From Aegilops tauschii subsp. strangulata (taxonomy: Eukaryota > Streptophyta > Magnoliopsida > Poales > Poaceae), in the NCBI RefSeq assembly GCF_002575655.3, contig NC_053038.3, positions 148,010,885 to 148,074,884 of the forward strand: 64,000 nucleotides of DNA, read 5' to 3'. Under the pieces are notes generated by a model. That model searched no databases. It saw only the letters and a list, made by a program, of their open reading frames with translations, and was not told where the DNA came from. The position numbers and the translations under genes are program-made. Position 1 is the stretch's first letter. The number at the start of each line of letters is the position of its first letter. Shown here piece after piece: positions 13,028 to 24,080 of the stretch.

Positions 13028-13439
13028 CATTTAAAAATGAAATATGCACCGCGGGGACGAGGCGAGTGGACTGCATTGTTTGTTTGCAGGCTAAACATTA
13101 CACACAAGAATTCATCCACATCTCTTTACTCTCATTTCCTCTCTGCATTTTCTCGAACAACAAAATGAACTTACTTTTAAAGGAAAAGTGATGCTCTCTT
13201 GTCCTTCGTTATTAAGTGCATAACAAATTATTTTTCCAACAAATGAAAAACATGGGTGTAGTGGGCTTCATCAATCGCCTGCAATAACCCTTTTTCATCA
13301 AAATGAACCTCTCTAACATAACAATCAAACTGCACTGGACCAAACTTAAACAAAAAAAAGGAGTTAACATGTGAAAGAAGCGAACTACTCCAACATACAT
13401 AGCAAACTGCATCATCACTGGACCAAAATATTATTTGCA

Positions 13440-14700
13440 CTTTTTTGAAGCTATGCCAACGCGACACAGGGAGTTCGGCGGCAAGGGGCTCGCCCACCTT
13501 CAGGCACCTTTGCTGTCGATGTACTTCCTATAGGGGAAGACAGAGCTGCAGGTACCCGTGGTATGGACTGCAATCACAGGTGAAATCCGGGCAAGACGGG
13601 GATCGCCGGTTCTTAGTAGATTGACGGAGGTTGGAGGAGTTGTACGTTGGCCCGAGGACAAGGGGAACTGCGTGCCTGCCCGACAACGGAGGCGGTGCAC
13701 AACCCACAGGGTGGGGGCAGTAGTTTTATGAGCCCGACGTTGGCCGAGCTGCACTTCCCCGTGGGCAGGACTGCACGCCCGTGTGCAGAGTCGCAGTGGC
13801 TGGCTTGGACAGCGACGCGAGTAGCAAGGACAAAGGCGGCCTCGCCGGAGCCGCCGGAGAGGAGTGAGGGTAGGCTGCCTCCTCTTCTCATCGGGGATCT
13901 TCTCCTACTGGATCCATGGCAGAGAGGAGTAGCTGGGGTCGGGCTCACCAGATCCGCGGCGGAGAGTGAGGTCACAGTTGGTGGGGAGCCCTCTCCTCCA
14001 TGGTCGCTGGGCGGCGATTGTCGGAGAAGTAGGCGGAAGAAGAAGGAAATGAGAGGGGGGGTTGCTCGCCTCCGGTGCTGCTATGGCTGGCCGGCACGGC
14101 GGCGTGAGGAGAGGCAGGACGATAGGAACCCATGCGGCGGTGGCGATCTTGAGGAGGGGAAGACGAGGGGAGGTGGAGCCAGATCTGCCGAAACCGGTGG
14201 CTGCTGGGCGGGGCTTCGCCGCCGGATGTAGTTTGTTGGGCGGGGGCACAACCCCGTGCTGCGGTGGCGAGCGAAATAGGAAGGTGGGGCGGGGGGATGA
14301 TCCGTGGCAGCCATGATCCGGTGGTGGTGCGGCCCCTGAGGTGACGGGGACTGGGTGGGATCGAAATCGCGTGGTCGGGCATGGGCTATTGGTGGCGCCT
14401 AGATCCGTCGCCGGCCGTGCGCGGGGAGGCGTGGAAGGTGGGATCCGTCACCGGCAGGCGCGGCGGTGGCTCACCGGGGCAGGGGTCGGTGGTTGGTGTG
14501 TGCGCGCAGGGAAGATGGTGGAGGGGGAGGCGTGGGTGGTGGGATCCGTCGCCGGCAGGCACGGCGGTGGATCACTAGGGCAGGGGTAGGTGGGTGGTGT
14601 GTGGGCGCGGGGAAAGTAATGGAGGGGTAGGGGTGTGGTGCTGGGAAGAAGGTGGAGGAGGATCTGGGGTATGGCCCGGGGAAGAAGGTGGGGTGGGTCG
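13440..14700. other. GC-rich segment without a supportable gene
   Basis: GC content rises sharply and open frames appear on both strands, as expected from composition alone. A block around ATCCGTCGCCGGCAGGC is tandemly repeated (about 14400, 14445 and 14548). It may be a captured 5' gene region, but no conserved protein motif was seen. Confidence 0.35.
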
Positions 14701-14796
14701 GGGGCACTGTTAGCAGAATAAGCATACGTGTTATCAGAATAAGGTCTTAAGGGGTGTTATTAGAATAGACCCACCCTATATATATATATATATATA

Positions 14797-16110
14797 TATA
14801 TTCTGCTAATATTAGCAGAATAACTATTCTGATAAAACTTCCGCACTGCATGTTCAACAGAAGCGAACTGCATGTTCTTTACGCTGCGCACTACAATGCT
14901 ACATGGGAGAACTGCTTCATTTTCTGGCAGTCCGCCCGCGTATTCTGCGTCGAATCGGGTGTTGCGGGATGATTTAATTTGTTTATGGATGTCAGTTGAC
15001 CTTTATTCTTTGTAATTTACAGGAAAAGCGACTAAAATCTTGGTAAATCGAGGGATTTGGCGGGCGAGTTTTGCTCTGTTCGTTCATGTTTCTCTCAGAT
15101 GCGACTTTTTGGCGCTCGGATGTTGTTTGTTAGTCAGAATTGTTTGATATCGTTCGTTTAATCGCACCTTTTACTCTAGAAATTGTGTAATTTTTAGGAG
15201 TTAGTTTTCAGTTCCCGCGAATTTGGTTGTGTGGGCGGGTGAGCTTCGTCCGCTCCTCTGTTCTTGTTGATTTTCTGGATTTCGCGCCTCGATGTGTTTT
15301 TGAATCTTGTAATTACTGTCACTGTTGGTTTTAATTCATTGTATTGCGGGTATAATTCTCATTCTTTGATTTGCAATTCTTAAATAAAAGCTGATGTTGT
15401 TCGTCCAGTTGCCGTGTGTTCGATGTAGTTTTTTGCGGGGTATTTTTTGATAGTTTAGTTGTTGGACAATTTTTAGGCGAGTTATGTAAGTGTGATTGAA
15501 TTAGCACCTCTGTTAGTCTATGACACATATGTATTTCTACTGCTTTAATTTTATTGTTGTTGTTCTCCCATACGCTGTAGTGCACTGCATTTTCGTTAGT
15601 AGTGTACTTCGTTTTAGCTGCATTACAGTGGTCATGGCAGCTTATGAGATTTCTCTTTTCTTAAACTGCATTCTTTGTTTTAGAGGACTGCATAATATGC
15701 ACTTTCCTACTGCATTAGCAGTATGGTTAATCTTCTATTGTGTTATTAGAATAGATGGTCCATTATATGCTTTTGTTAGCTGAATAGTTATTATGACAAA
15801 TTTTTTGAACTGCATACTATGAGAATTCTTTTGAACATCATATGTTCACTGCAAAGTTTCGACCATTCGCATTGCATTGTTACTGCTCAAATGACTGCTT
15901 TTTTATATATATTTAGGACCAACTATGTGTTTGAGAGAACTGCATTACTGCGAGCAGCAAGTTGTCTAAAAATGGGTGATAAAATGATGTAGATGAGGTT
16001 GCATACTTTAAATAGGCACCGTTCAAAGTGTCTGGTGGACATAATTTTAAAAGCATACAACATTAGCAAAGCATTAGAAATATCTCACCGATGGCTTGCT
16101 TCATATTTAG
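14797..16110 (+). mobile_element. Left end of a second, related DNA element
   Basis: After a (TA)n tract (14776-14797) the sequence repeats the left-end pattern of the 11503 element: TTCTGCTAATATTAGCAGAA, then TAACTATTCTGATAA, then CTTCCGCACTGCATG. No matching right end was seen up to 64000, so the far terminus is probably outside the window or lost. The 1.2 kb that follow are AT-rich and non-coding, with many ACTGCAT-type motifs. Confidence 0.4.
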
Positions 16111-16115
16111 ACTGC

Positions 16116-17034
16116 CTACAGTGCAAATATTGTAAATTTCAGGGAGTCCTCTTCTTTGTAGAAAAACAGCATGGCCACTTCTCCAACCTCAAAGCCATTC
16201 TGGGAGACAAATTCTTTCCAACCAGTAGTTATGTTGATGCATTCTTCAGAGTCGATGTGGTAGTTAGCTTGCATGTCTCCATACCCATTCTTGTGTTCTG
16301 TCTCCAAAGTAACCTTCCCTGAACTCGGAGCAGGAATTTTTTACTATTGATGGCAGTTTCTGCATTTTCGAAAGGATGGAAAAAGAATGTTTATAAGTAA
16401 ATAACAATGTATGAACATATATATACCCATTCTTTATAAGTAGGATGATCTGTTTTATGTTGAGTTAAATATGTACATATATATGACTACTATTTTTTAT
16501 AAAGTAGTTGCAATGTATGAACAAACTTATATACAGAATTGACCTCTAGTTTTACTAGGATATATATTATACTGTAACATGTTTGTACTGCAAGGTCATT
16601 TACAGTGTACTTCGCTAGCATGTTAAGAGAACTGAAATACTGATCTACTGACCCTCTTTTTTGTCCGTGTGTTGTGGTACTGAAGAAAAATAGGTGGAAC
16701 CATCTAGTCTTAATAGGTAAGAAATCTGAACAACAATACAAATTCTGTTTGTATTTGTTGACACTACTGAACAAATTGATGGAACTATTCATTTAGATGT
16801 GAATTTGCAGCCTAGATTATGTCGAAAATTGTGAGGGGAACAACATACCCAACTTTCATGCAGATCTGCGGGTGTGAGGCGATGAAGAAATGGTGCCCGA
16901 AACCCCCTGTTGGGTATCATCAGGCACCCGAGCATGCTGCGCCACTCTGTGTTTGTGAGCTCTAGCCCCTCTGCGTAAACGCATGTATCCGCTACCGGCG
17001 CCATCCTTGCCAAACACCCGCACTTACAGTCCAT
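16116..17034 (-). pseudogene. B3 DNA-binding domain gene, two exons, probably broken
   Basis: Exon 1 (17034-16849) encodes 62 residues: a Cys-rich start (MDCKCGC) and the beginning of a B3 domain, ending at a GTATGT donor. Exon 2 (about 16335-16116) supplies the rest: a KIP start, then GWKEFVSQNGFEVGEVAMLF and an FTIFAL end. B3 domains are plant DNA-binding folds (REM/ABI3 type). Exon order and splice position match the intact paralogue at 57481-58397. Here the natural acceptor would place TAA directly at the start of exon 2, so this copy is probably dead unless another acceptor is used. Confidence 0.65.
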
Positions 17035-17516
17035 GGCGGGTTCAGTTGAATTTTAGAGAACAGCTGGTGATGGGATGAACCCTAGATCTATGATTTGAAG
17101 AAAAAAGAGGAACGGGGGAGGAGTTGTGTCAGTCTGGAGCATGAATGGATAGGTTTTTTATGCAACCAATTGAGCAACGGGAGTAATAAATGTTTGTGGT
17201 TGGTGTTAGTTGGTAGATTGATTCTGATTCAGTGTACGCGAATGCATTTGAGAAGCAACATGACTTCTTACTTGAAAATAGAGAACTGCATTGTCGTATC
17301 ACAACGAACTGCAGAACACGTGGTTGGGCCTGTGTTTGTGGAGTGGTATGTGGTAATTTTTTTTAATATTCAGCAGGCTTTCTCTTTGCCTGTTGGGCCT
17401 ATGTTTAGGGAGTGAATACACATTCGGCCTGTGTTCGGGGAGTGAAGACGCATTGGGCGCAAGTCGGCCTGTGAGCACGGCTGGTTCCCGGTGCGTTGTG
17501 TGCGGCCTAATGTTCA

Positions 17517-17558
17517 GTCCCACCTCGCCCGCGGAAGGCGCGCCCGACCTGTTTATAA
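17517..17558 (+). promoter_or_regulatory. snRNA-type promoter: USE plus TATA, copy A
   Basis: GTCCCACCTCG (17517-17527) matches the plant upstream sequence element RTCCCACATCG at 10 of 11 positions. TTTATAA lies at 17552-17558. The gap is exactly 24 bp, the spacing that makes plant snRNA promoters use RNA polymerase III (about 34 bp gives polymerase II). Confidence 0.6.
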
Positions 17559-17582
17559 GAGCTGGCGAGGCAGCCGTATCGA

Positions 17583-17762
17583 ACTCCTCTGGTTAGTTAT
17601 TTGGGCGCTCATACACGGCGCTCGCTGCTCTATGCTCTCTGACCTGTGGGCCCATGTGCGCCCGACCCCACGCATCGTGGCTCAGAACGACTCGCCTGCT
17701 GTGGGCGCAGACCTACTATGAGACTGGCTGGGGCCGGCTGCACCTGGGTGGTCAATTTTTTT
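17583..17762 (+). ncRNA. Candidate Pol III transcript, copy A (about 180 nt)
   Basis: The start is predicted about 31 bp downstream of the first TATA base, and the end at a run of seven Ts (17756-17762), a Pol III stop. The segment is conserved in copies at 53792 and 56477. It does not match U1-U6, U3, 7SL or MRP RNA as far as I can recognise. Expression is unproven; it may be a remnant of an snRNA-derived repeat. Confidence 0.3.
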
Positions 17763-18730
17763 CTTTGTATTTTCGGTCATGTATATTTTTTTCAATGTAA
17801 GGGCGTGCACTGCTTAGCAAACCATCCTTGCACTACATTGATCAGGGTTCTGTACTTCATGTGCACGCATTCCGTACTACATGTACAGTTCTCATTTTTG
17901 TTTTCATTTTTTTGCTCTTATGTAATCTTTTTTCCAATGTAGGGGAGTGCACTGCTTAGTAAACATACCTGTATTGCATTGATTATGTTCCTGTACTACA
18001 CGTTCATATATTTCCGCACTACATTTTTTTCAATGTAGGGGCGTGCACTGCTTAGCAAATCATCCATGCACTGCACTGATCAGGGTTCTGTACTACATGT
18101 GGACGCAGTCAGTACTACATGCACAGTTCTCATTTTTGTTTTCGTGGTTTTGCTCTTATGTAATCTTTTTTCCAATGTAGGGGAGTGAACTGCTTAGTAA
18201 ATCATGCGTGCACTGCATTGATTACGTTTCCGTACTGCATGTTCATATATTTCCGCACTACATATACAGATCACATTTTTCTTTTTGTGTTTTTTCTCTT
18301 ATGCATTCGTTTTTCCAAATTTAGGGGCGTGCACCGCTTTGTTGGGTATGTGTAAACTTCATTTGACGGAGTCTGTACTGCATTGGTACACAACTTGCAC
18401 TGCATGTGTCCTATTTGCACACTGCATCTTATTTCATTTTGTGCACTTCTCGAATCTAATGGTACATAAGCAAACAACAGAAAACAAATTATCACAGGCA
18501 TTCTGTACAACAAGTTCATCATCAGCAAACTAATTTCAACAGAAAGCAATCTAACATAATCAAAGTTCATCATTACAAGCGATTCTGCATGGCAAGCAAA
18601 CTAAGTTCAGCAAATGCAAATGATCACAAGCAAACTAACAATACATAAGCAAACAACATAAAGCAAATTTGATGATAATTCTAAAACGACGCTGACATTG
18701 TTGGCTCTTTGGCTGACACCATCTTCTTCT

Positions 18731-21700
18731 TCACCAGGTAGCGTCTCCCCATCCCCAGCTGCTCCTGGCGCGCTTCTTGGGGGGCTCCTCCTTCTCCAGC
18801 TTTGCACAGCGAAGCCCGTCCTGGGTGAGGGTGATGTGGTTCCATATCTCGTACACTGCGTAGGCGTCCTTTGCCGCATAATCGATGTGCCTCATGGACA
18901 TAGGCAAGGTGGCCTAGTGCTTGTGTTCGTCGTCGGTGATCTTCTTCTTCACGTTGTTGTAGTAGTCGTCGATGAGCATGCCGGAGACGTCTCCAAGGGA
19001 GTCCAACTCCTTGGTTGCCTTGGGCACCCTCCACTCCTTCTGGATGTCGACGAAGTTGGCGACCTCCAGATTGACGCGCTCTAGCCTGGTTTTGTCGCCG
19101 TCGATGGAGAAGCCTGCAAAAGGTGTACCTGGGGTCGGCGAGGAAGTTGTCGAAGATGGTGCACCTTTCAGCGGCGCTCAGTTGGAAGAGCAGCACTGGG
19201 TGTTTCTTGCCGATGGAGAGTTTGCAGAGGGCGGGTTTATGCGTCGCTTCAGGCTCGTTGTTGTACTCGAGATCAATGCCGACGATCTTGTGGCGCTGGA
19301 TACTGAGGTAATGCTCGTACTGCGCGAGGGTGATTGTGACAACCTGGTGTTTGCCCTTTCTTATTTGCTTGAAATTTCATTTGAAAGTTTTTGAAACTTG
19401 GAGTTTCTGAATCTTTTCATTTGGACTTAAACACTTGGGCATCCTTGGCTTTCACCCAAGTGTTCACTTCTCTCCCAAACCATCACTTCACTTCTGATCC
19501 ACCACAAAATAACCTTTGGAATATTTTTCTTAAATGAAAAATATTCATTTTCTCTCAAAAACCCTAAGCTATATCTGTTTGCATCAAGGAAACCCTAATT
19601 TTTATGGCTTAGAAAATTCTAAGATAATTCACAAATATTCTAGGGACCCTAGGGCACCTCCCCGAGCAAAAATATTTCATCACTTTTTGGAATATTTTTG
19701 CTACAGAAAATCTTTTCTGTTCTGGACAGAAATGGTGGTTTCTACAGCAACTACCATTTTACTTGCTCCATTTGACCTGAACTTTCTTGTGCATCTTTAC
19801 CTTAGTAACTTATAACTAGCCTCCCAGCCAGTTGACCACAGTAACATCACAAAGTTACTGACGAGAAACTTACCTGGCTTGTAAAATCTTCTCTACTGCA
19901 CCTGGATCCAAACCAAATTAAGGGTGGTTGATAATGATATCTTTTGGTCAAGCATATGAAAGATTTATCGGAGTTACTTTCTTGCGTAGGAAATTAATAA
20001 AACTTGTTGCAAAATATTTTGGTTAAGTTGTGAGTCATTTTTGAGCAAGTAGAGTAATATGAGTTGTTGACGTTTATGCTTGGTGTGCATATGGATGATG
20101 TCGGTCATTTTTATCAATATGTGATGCATGTGTTTTTTTGCATTTCATGGCATGCTATGACACCTGTCATTTTTTTGGTTTAAAGATTAATCCTGAATAT
20201 AACTCAACTTGAATATACCGTTGACTGGGTCATGGTGCCGCTGAATAGAGTTTCTTTCCAGTGCAACCACATTTGCCTTGTGGGAAGGCCTTGATTCGGT
20301 CCATTGACACGGCCTCTGGTCGGTGCCTCCATCTAGGGAAGATTATGTCGTGTTTGCCCTGGCCCGGTAAGCACACATAATCTTGTGTGCTCGTTGATGA
20401 GATTATGGTACCGAGTCCCCGAGTGGGAGTGTTTTGACCACGACGGTGGTCGGGGTGTCTTTGGTAGACACGGGGCCACCCAGGACCAGCCTGTCGGGTG
20501 GTTGGTGCGACATATGCCAAGGGATGGCTTATCATTGTGGGAGCCAATAAAACGTCGCCGGTGCCCGGAAACGGGATGAGGCGAAGACATGCACGCCGGC
20601 GAATCTTACCCAGGTTCGGGGCTCTCCGAGGAGATAACACCCCTAGTCCTGCTCTCCGGGGTCTCCGCATGATCACTAGATCGATAAAGGGTAGCTACAA
20701 TCGCTCCTAGAGCTGTTGAGGTCAAGGGAGAAGAAGAGCAAGGCTAGCTCCTACTTCTCTCTATCTATGGTGTGTGTGCTATGACTGGGTGCGAACCTAG
20801 AAGCGAACCCTTTGCATGGGTGCTCCGGGGGTACAATGGTAATCCGACTGGGATCTGGTCCCAGCCGTCAGTGCCTACGCTCGCCGGCTTCTCCGCCGGC
20901 TGCTGGGTCCCGCCGGCTGGTGGGTCCTGCCGGCTGCCGACTAATTGGTCGACAGGCCGGCCCCACCGCCTAGGGTCTTGTCGGCGGCTGCTTACTGTAG
21001 CCGCGCCTCTGATGATGAGGGCTTTGTCGAGGTGAGCGTGGCTACAGTGGGCCGCCTCGGGGGCTATCACTGTAGCCTCACCTCGTCTTGTCTCCTTAAT
21101 GGGGCTCCTGCTTCGAGGAAGGGAGTAGCCGGCTTCTGGAGGCCGGCTATACTCTTGGCCGACTTAGGAAAAGCCGGGCCGCCTTCACGCCTCTCTCTGG
21201 CTGAAGGGGCCCGCAGTCCTTGGGCCGTACAGGAGTGGGTCATGGATGACGTCGAGGTTAGCGTGGCTACAGTGCCGAGTCGCACAGGAGACGTCCATCC
21301 CGTACGGCCTCCTGTAGCCATGCCCGCCTCGGGCTTCGGGGGTCGTGGGCCGCACTGTGGCCACACCCCGTCACGTCGCCGTTATGTAGGAGTGGTTGTG
21401 GTCTTGGCCGGCTCCTAGGAGTAGGCGTCCTTCTTTGCCGGCTTCTTGGAATCGGCCACCCCGTAGTCGCCCTAGGGAGGATTCGGTGAGGCTGGGTCGC
21501 CTTCCGGGAGTCGGCTTTAGTGGTAGCCGGCCAGGGAAGACGGCCCAAATGCTTGGAGTGCTTGAAGGCCCAAAGGCCTGATAAATTTGCCGAAGAGCCA
21601 GGGGTAGTTGGTTAGGCTACCCGTGGCCAATTACTCCGACACAGCCCATTGGGGATTTGGGTCAGAGTGGCCGGGAGAGTGTTGTGGCAATGGAGGGGTT

Positions 21701-22617
21701 TTGTCGGAATGTCGTTGGTCCACCCGAATGGGAATGCGAGGCCATGGGTTCCGTGGTGTGGGTACAGTGTGCTACCTCTGCAGAGTTTATAATCTATCGA
21801 TAGCCGAGTCCACGATCACGGACACCTCGTACTAGGTCCCACCATGAGTCAACGTTTAATAAAAATTGCACACTAAGCTATGAACTTTGCATTGTCAATG
21901 GATGGTAGAAAGGCCATCGAGGTATTTGGGACCAAATGATGGTTGTGGTTGTGATCGCCGTAAGGACCACGAGTTGTTGTTGAGAAAAACCACTATGGTG
22001 GTGTGTTTGTGGTCCAGAGATGATCACAGTTGGTAAGGTGTCCTGAGGGAAGTTCGGGCTTGATCACAGCATGTTGACATATAATGTTGCATTATTAATA
22101 ATTGGTTAAATATCATGATATTGTTTGTCATTATGATTATGCTTGTTGTGAGCTTGCAAGTACATTCAATGTACTGACCTGGCATGTCATGCCAGATTTC
22201 AGGAAAGTCTCGTTGGAAAGGAGCGCTGTTCGAGTCTAGATCGTGTTCACATCAGTGTCCCTGTGATATGGAGCTTCCGCTACGACTTTATTCCATTGCC
22301 TGTTCGAGTCGAGGCCCCTTTATGTTCACTAAATAATGTACATATTGTTCCGCCGCACCGAGTGTGCCGCTTGGCCTCGACCACTGTTGTAATATGAACT
22401 CTGTTCCGCTAGCATCAATAAAGTGGTTGTTTTCTGTACCAATATGTTGTGTGTTGCCAGAAGACATGATCTCTGGGCTGGCAATGCAGGGTAAACCGGT
22501 CGCTCTGAGCCGGGGTGCCATAGTGATCGCCATCTGCTTCTTGTCGTTGGTGTGGATGACGTGCAACTTGGTGTTGCCGTGGGCCTCCACGCCCTGGTAC
22601 TCGTCGGCGAACGCCAT
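18731..22617 (-). pseudogene. DEDDy 3'-5' exonuclease-like gene, copy A, split by LTR insertion
   Basis: The 5' part (22617-22523) encodes the MAFADEY start through KKQMAI. After the inserted LTR (19335-22522) the frame resumes at 19334 and ends at the TGA at 18731. Motifs: GIDLEY (first catalytic D and E), SIDGDK (second acidic site) and YAAKD (Tyr-x3-Asp), as in Werner-type DEDDy exonucleases. Defects besides the insertion are an extra base near 19110, which shifts the frame, and a TAG replacing the Trp codon near 18915. It is paralogous to the copies at 54950 and 51618. Confidence 0.75.
19335..22522. mobile_element. LTR-retroelement insertion (solo-LTR-like, 3188 bp) with 5-bp TSD GTGAT
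   Basis: It starts TGTGACAACC and ends GTGCCATA. GTGAT occurs on both sides (19330-19334 and 22523-22527), while the uninterrupted paralogue at 55545 has it once. The end reads TA where CA is expected, consistent with one C-to-T change. The central part (about 20300-21830) has minus-strand LTR-like sequence (a GGACTAGGGGTGTTATC block near 20640), possibly a nested LTR. No gag or pol was seen. Confidence 0.7.
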
Positions 22618-22618
22618 G

Positions 22619-23480
22619 GCGGTAGTAGGGCTTGGTGTTTTGCGTGGAGATGGATGTGATGGAGCGATTTGGTGGCAGCGCAATGGATACTTGTGTTGTT
22701 GTGGATGAGAAGCCCATTGGTAGGGGTCTGAATTTAAGGGGAGGACGCGGGGTGGGATGGCCGCATTGGATGAACTGCATGATGTGCTGACGATGCGGTT
22801 GTGCAGATCGTGGTTTGGTGTTGCGTTTGTGATCGTGGGCTTTTGGCGATGGAACCGCTTCGATTGGGTGGTTCTATGCGAACGTGTTTTTTTAACGTGG
22901 TTTTTTTATCAGTAAATTTTTTTAACCACCACTTTCTATGTTAATGGGCATTTGTCACGTTTATATGTATCCTGCATGATAATGAAACTGCATTGTTTAG
23001 AGTTCCGCACTGCATCGTCTACAGTAAAGAACTACATTCTGTGTACAGGTGCGTACTTCACAGTATTTTGCGTGTCCTTGCTGCAGCCCCTGAATAAAGT
23101 ACAATGTATTCCGCAATTTTACAAGTTTTTCGTTGTGTTCTATACCGTGTATTTATTCATGTAGGTAATCCGGAACTGGATTGCTAAACCGTACTGCTTC
23201 GTGTAATGAAATGCACTGCATTTTTCTATTGCTACGTACTGCATCTGTTTTTGTGCCTGTAGTTACTGCAGTCCCTGGTACGGGAGGGGTAGGGGGGTTG
23301 CCCCCCCCCCCATTTTTTGTGTGGCACTTATTTGAAGGTAGACTTTTTCTTTTCGGATGCGTTTTCTTAATATGCGTGTTGTTTTTTATTTTAACTTTTC
23401 TTTACGAACTGCGTTTATTTTATTTTATTTTACCGATTGAACTTCATTGTTCTTCACAGAGAATAGCATCATGTGTGTTT
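22619..23480. other. 5' flank of exonuclease copy A
   Basis: Non-coding. It matches 55640-56280 closely and includes several ACTGCAT variants and a poly-C run near 23300. Any promoter of the exonuclease gene would lie here. Confidence 0.5.
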
Positions 23481-23489
23481 TGATGTGGT

Positions 23490-24080
23490 CTTTTTTATTT
23501 TAGCCGGGCCGTTTTTGGGCCGGCCCATTTTATGTTTCCCTTTGCCACAGGCAGGCCTCCTACGTGTCCGTTCCAGGCGATCCCACCGCTCCGCTGACAG
23601 GGAGAGAGACCGAGAACAATCCCCTGTCCTCTCTTGTAGTTCCTCCGTCGAGCAAAACCACCGTCGCCCGCAGCAACCGCCGTCGCCCGAGGAACCGCCG
23701 CCCTCAAGAGGTTCTTATTCCTGCATTCCGCGTCGTCGTCCGCTCCGTGAGCCCTTGCCGCTGCGCTCCCGGAGCCCTTTCCTGTCTGTTCCCGTCGCCG
23801 CACCCTCCCCCTCCCCCCCGTCGCCGCCGCCTCCATCGCCGCATGTTTTTTGTGGTACGTTCCGCTTGTGCTCGGTGTTGATCGTCCCCTCGTCTTGTTT
23901 AGTTAGTCTCGTAGTTGTTGTTGCTGTTTTTGCTTGTGTAATTTTTCCGTATGCAGCTGATTTTATCTCGATTTGGAGTCGATACTCGTGTGTAGCAAGC
24001 TGGATCTAGGGTTTCGTGAGATTTTCGCCGATTTTGTTGCTTATACCTGTCACTTCGTCGTTGTGCTGCAGGGAAACGCC
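23490..24080 (+). promoter_or_regulatory. Promoter / 5' UTR region of the Ulp1-like gene, with a UTR intron
   Basis: The GC-rich leader (23560-23854) ends at a GTACGT donor (23855). The acceptor CTGCAG is at 24066-24071, nine bases before the start codon. A 5' UTR intron is common in plant genes. No clear TATA box was seen. Confidence 0.45.

Larger units (their letters stand above)
11503..14770. mobile_element. DNA transposon-like element with terminal inverted repeats (about 3.3 kb)
   Basis: The left end begins GGTCTATTCTGCTAATA; the right end read inward begins GGTCTATTCTAATAACA. Both ends also share TTATTCTGATAACAC within 60 bp. The interior is non-coding: diverged repeats, a four-unit repeat, a TA microsatellite and a GC-rich right third. 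TA-rich sequence flanks both ends, so no target duplication can be fixed. It could be a non-autonomous relative of the element that starts at 14797, because the first 60 bp are alike. Mutator-like is the best guess. Confidence 0.45.
17375..23330. repeat. Duplicated block A (promoter-like unit plus exonuclease gene), split by an LTR
   Basis: Without the 19335-22522 insertion this is about 2.8 kb and collinear with 53600-56280. The order is conserved: the USE/TATA unit, a motif-rich stretch, the exonuclease gene on the minus strand, then its 5' flank ending in a run of C near 23310. A third, partial copy lies at 56280-57180 and a fragment at 50456-50930. Confidence 0.75.

Noticed and set aside
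12742..13191. Open frames running through the TA microsatellite
   Set aside because: The peptides are Tyr-Ile repeats from (TA)n and unrelated flanks.
13647..14231. GC-rich 194-codon frame and its minus-strand counterparts
   Set aside because: Openness on both strands is explained by composition; no motif or splice logic.
17517..17620. A tRNA gene suggested by the TATCGAACTCC box-B-like string
   Set aside because: The spacing differs from a B box by one base, no A box or cloverleaf could be drawn, and the USE/TATA layout explains the conservation better.
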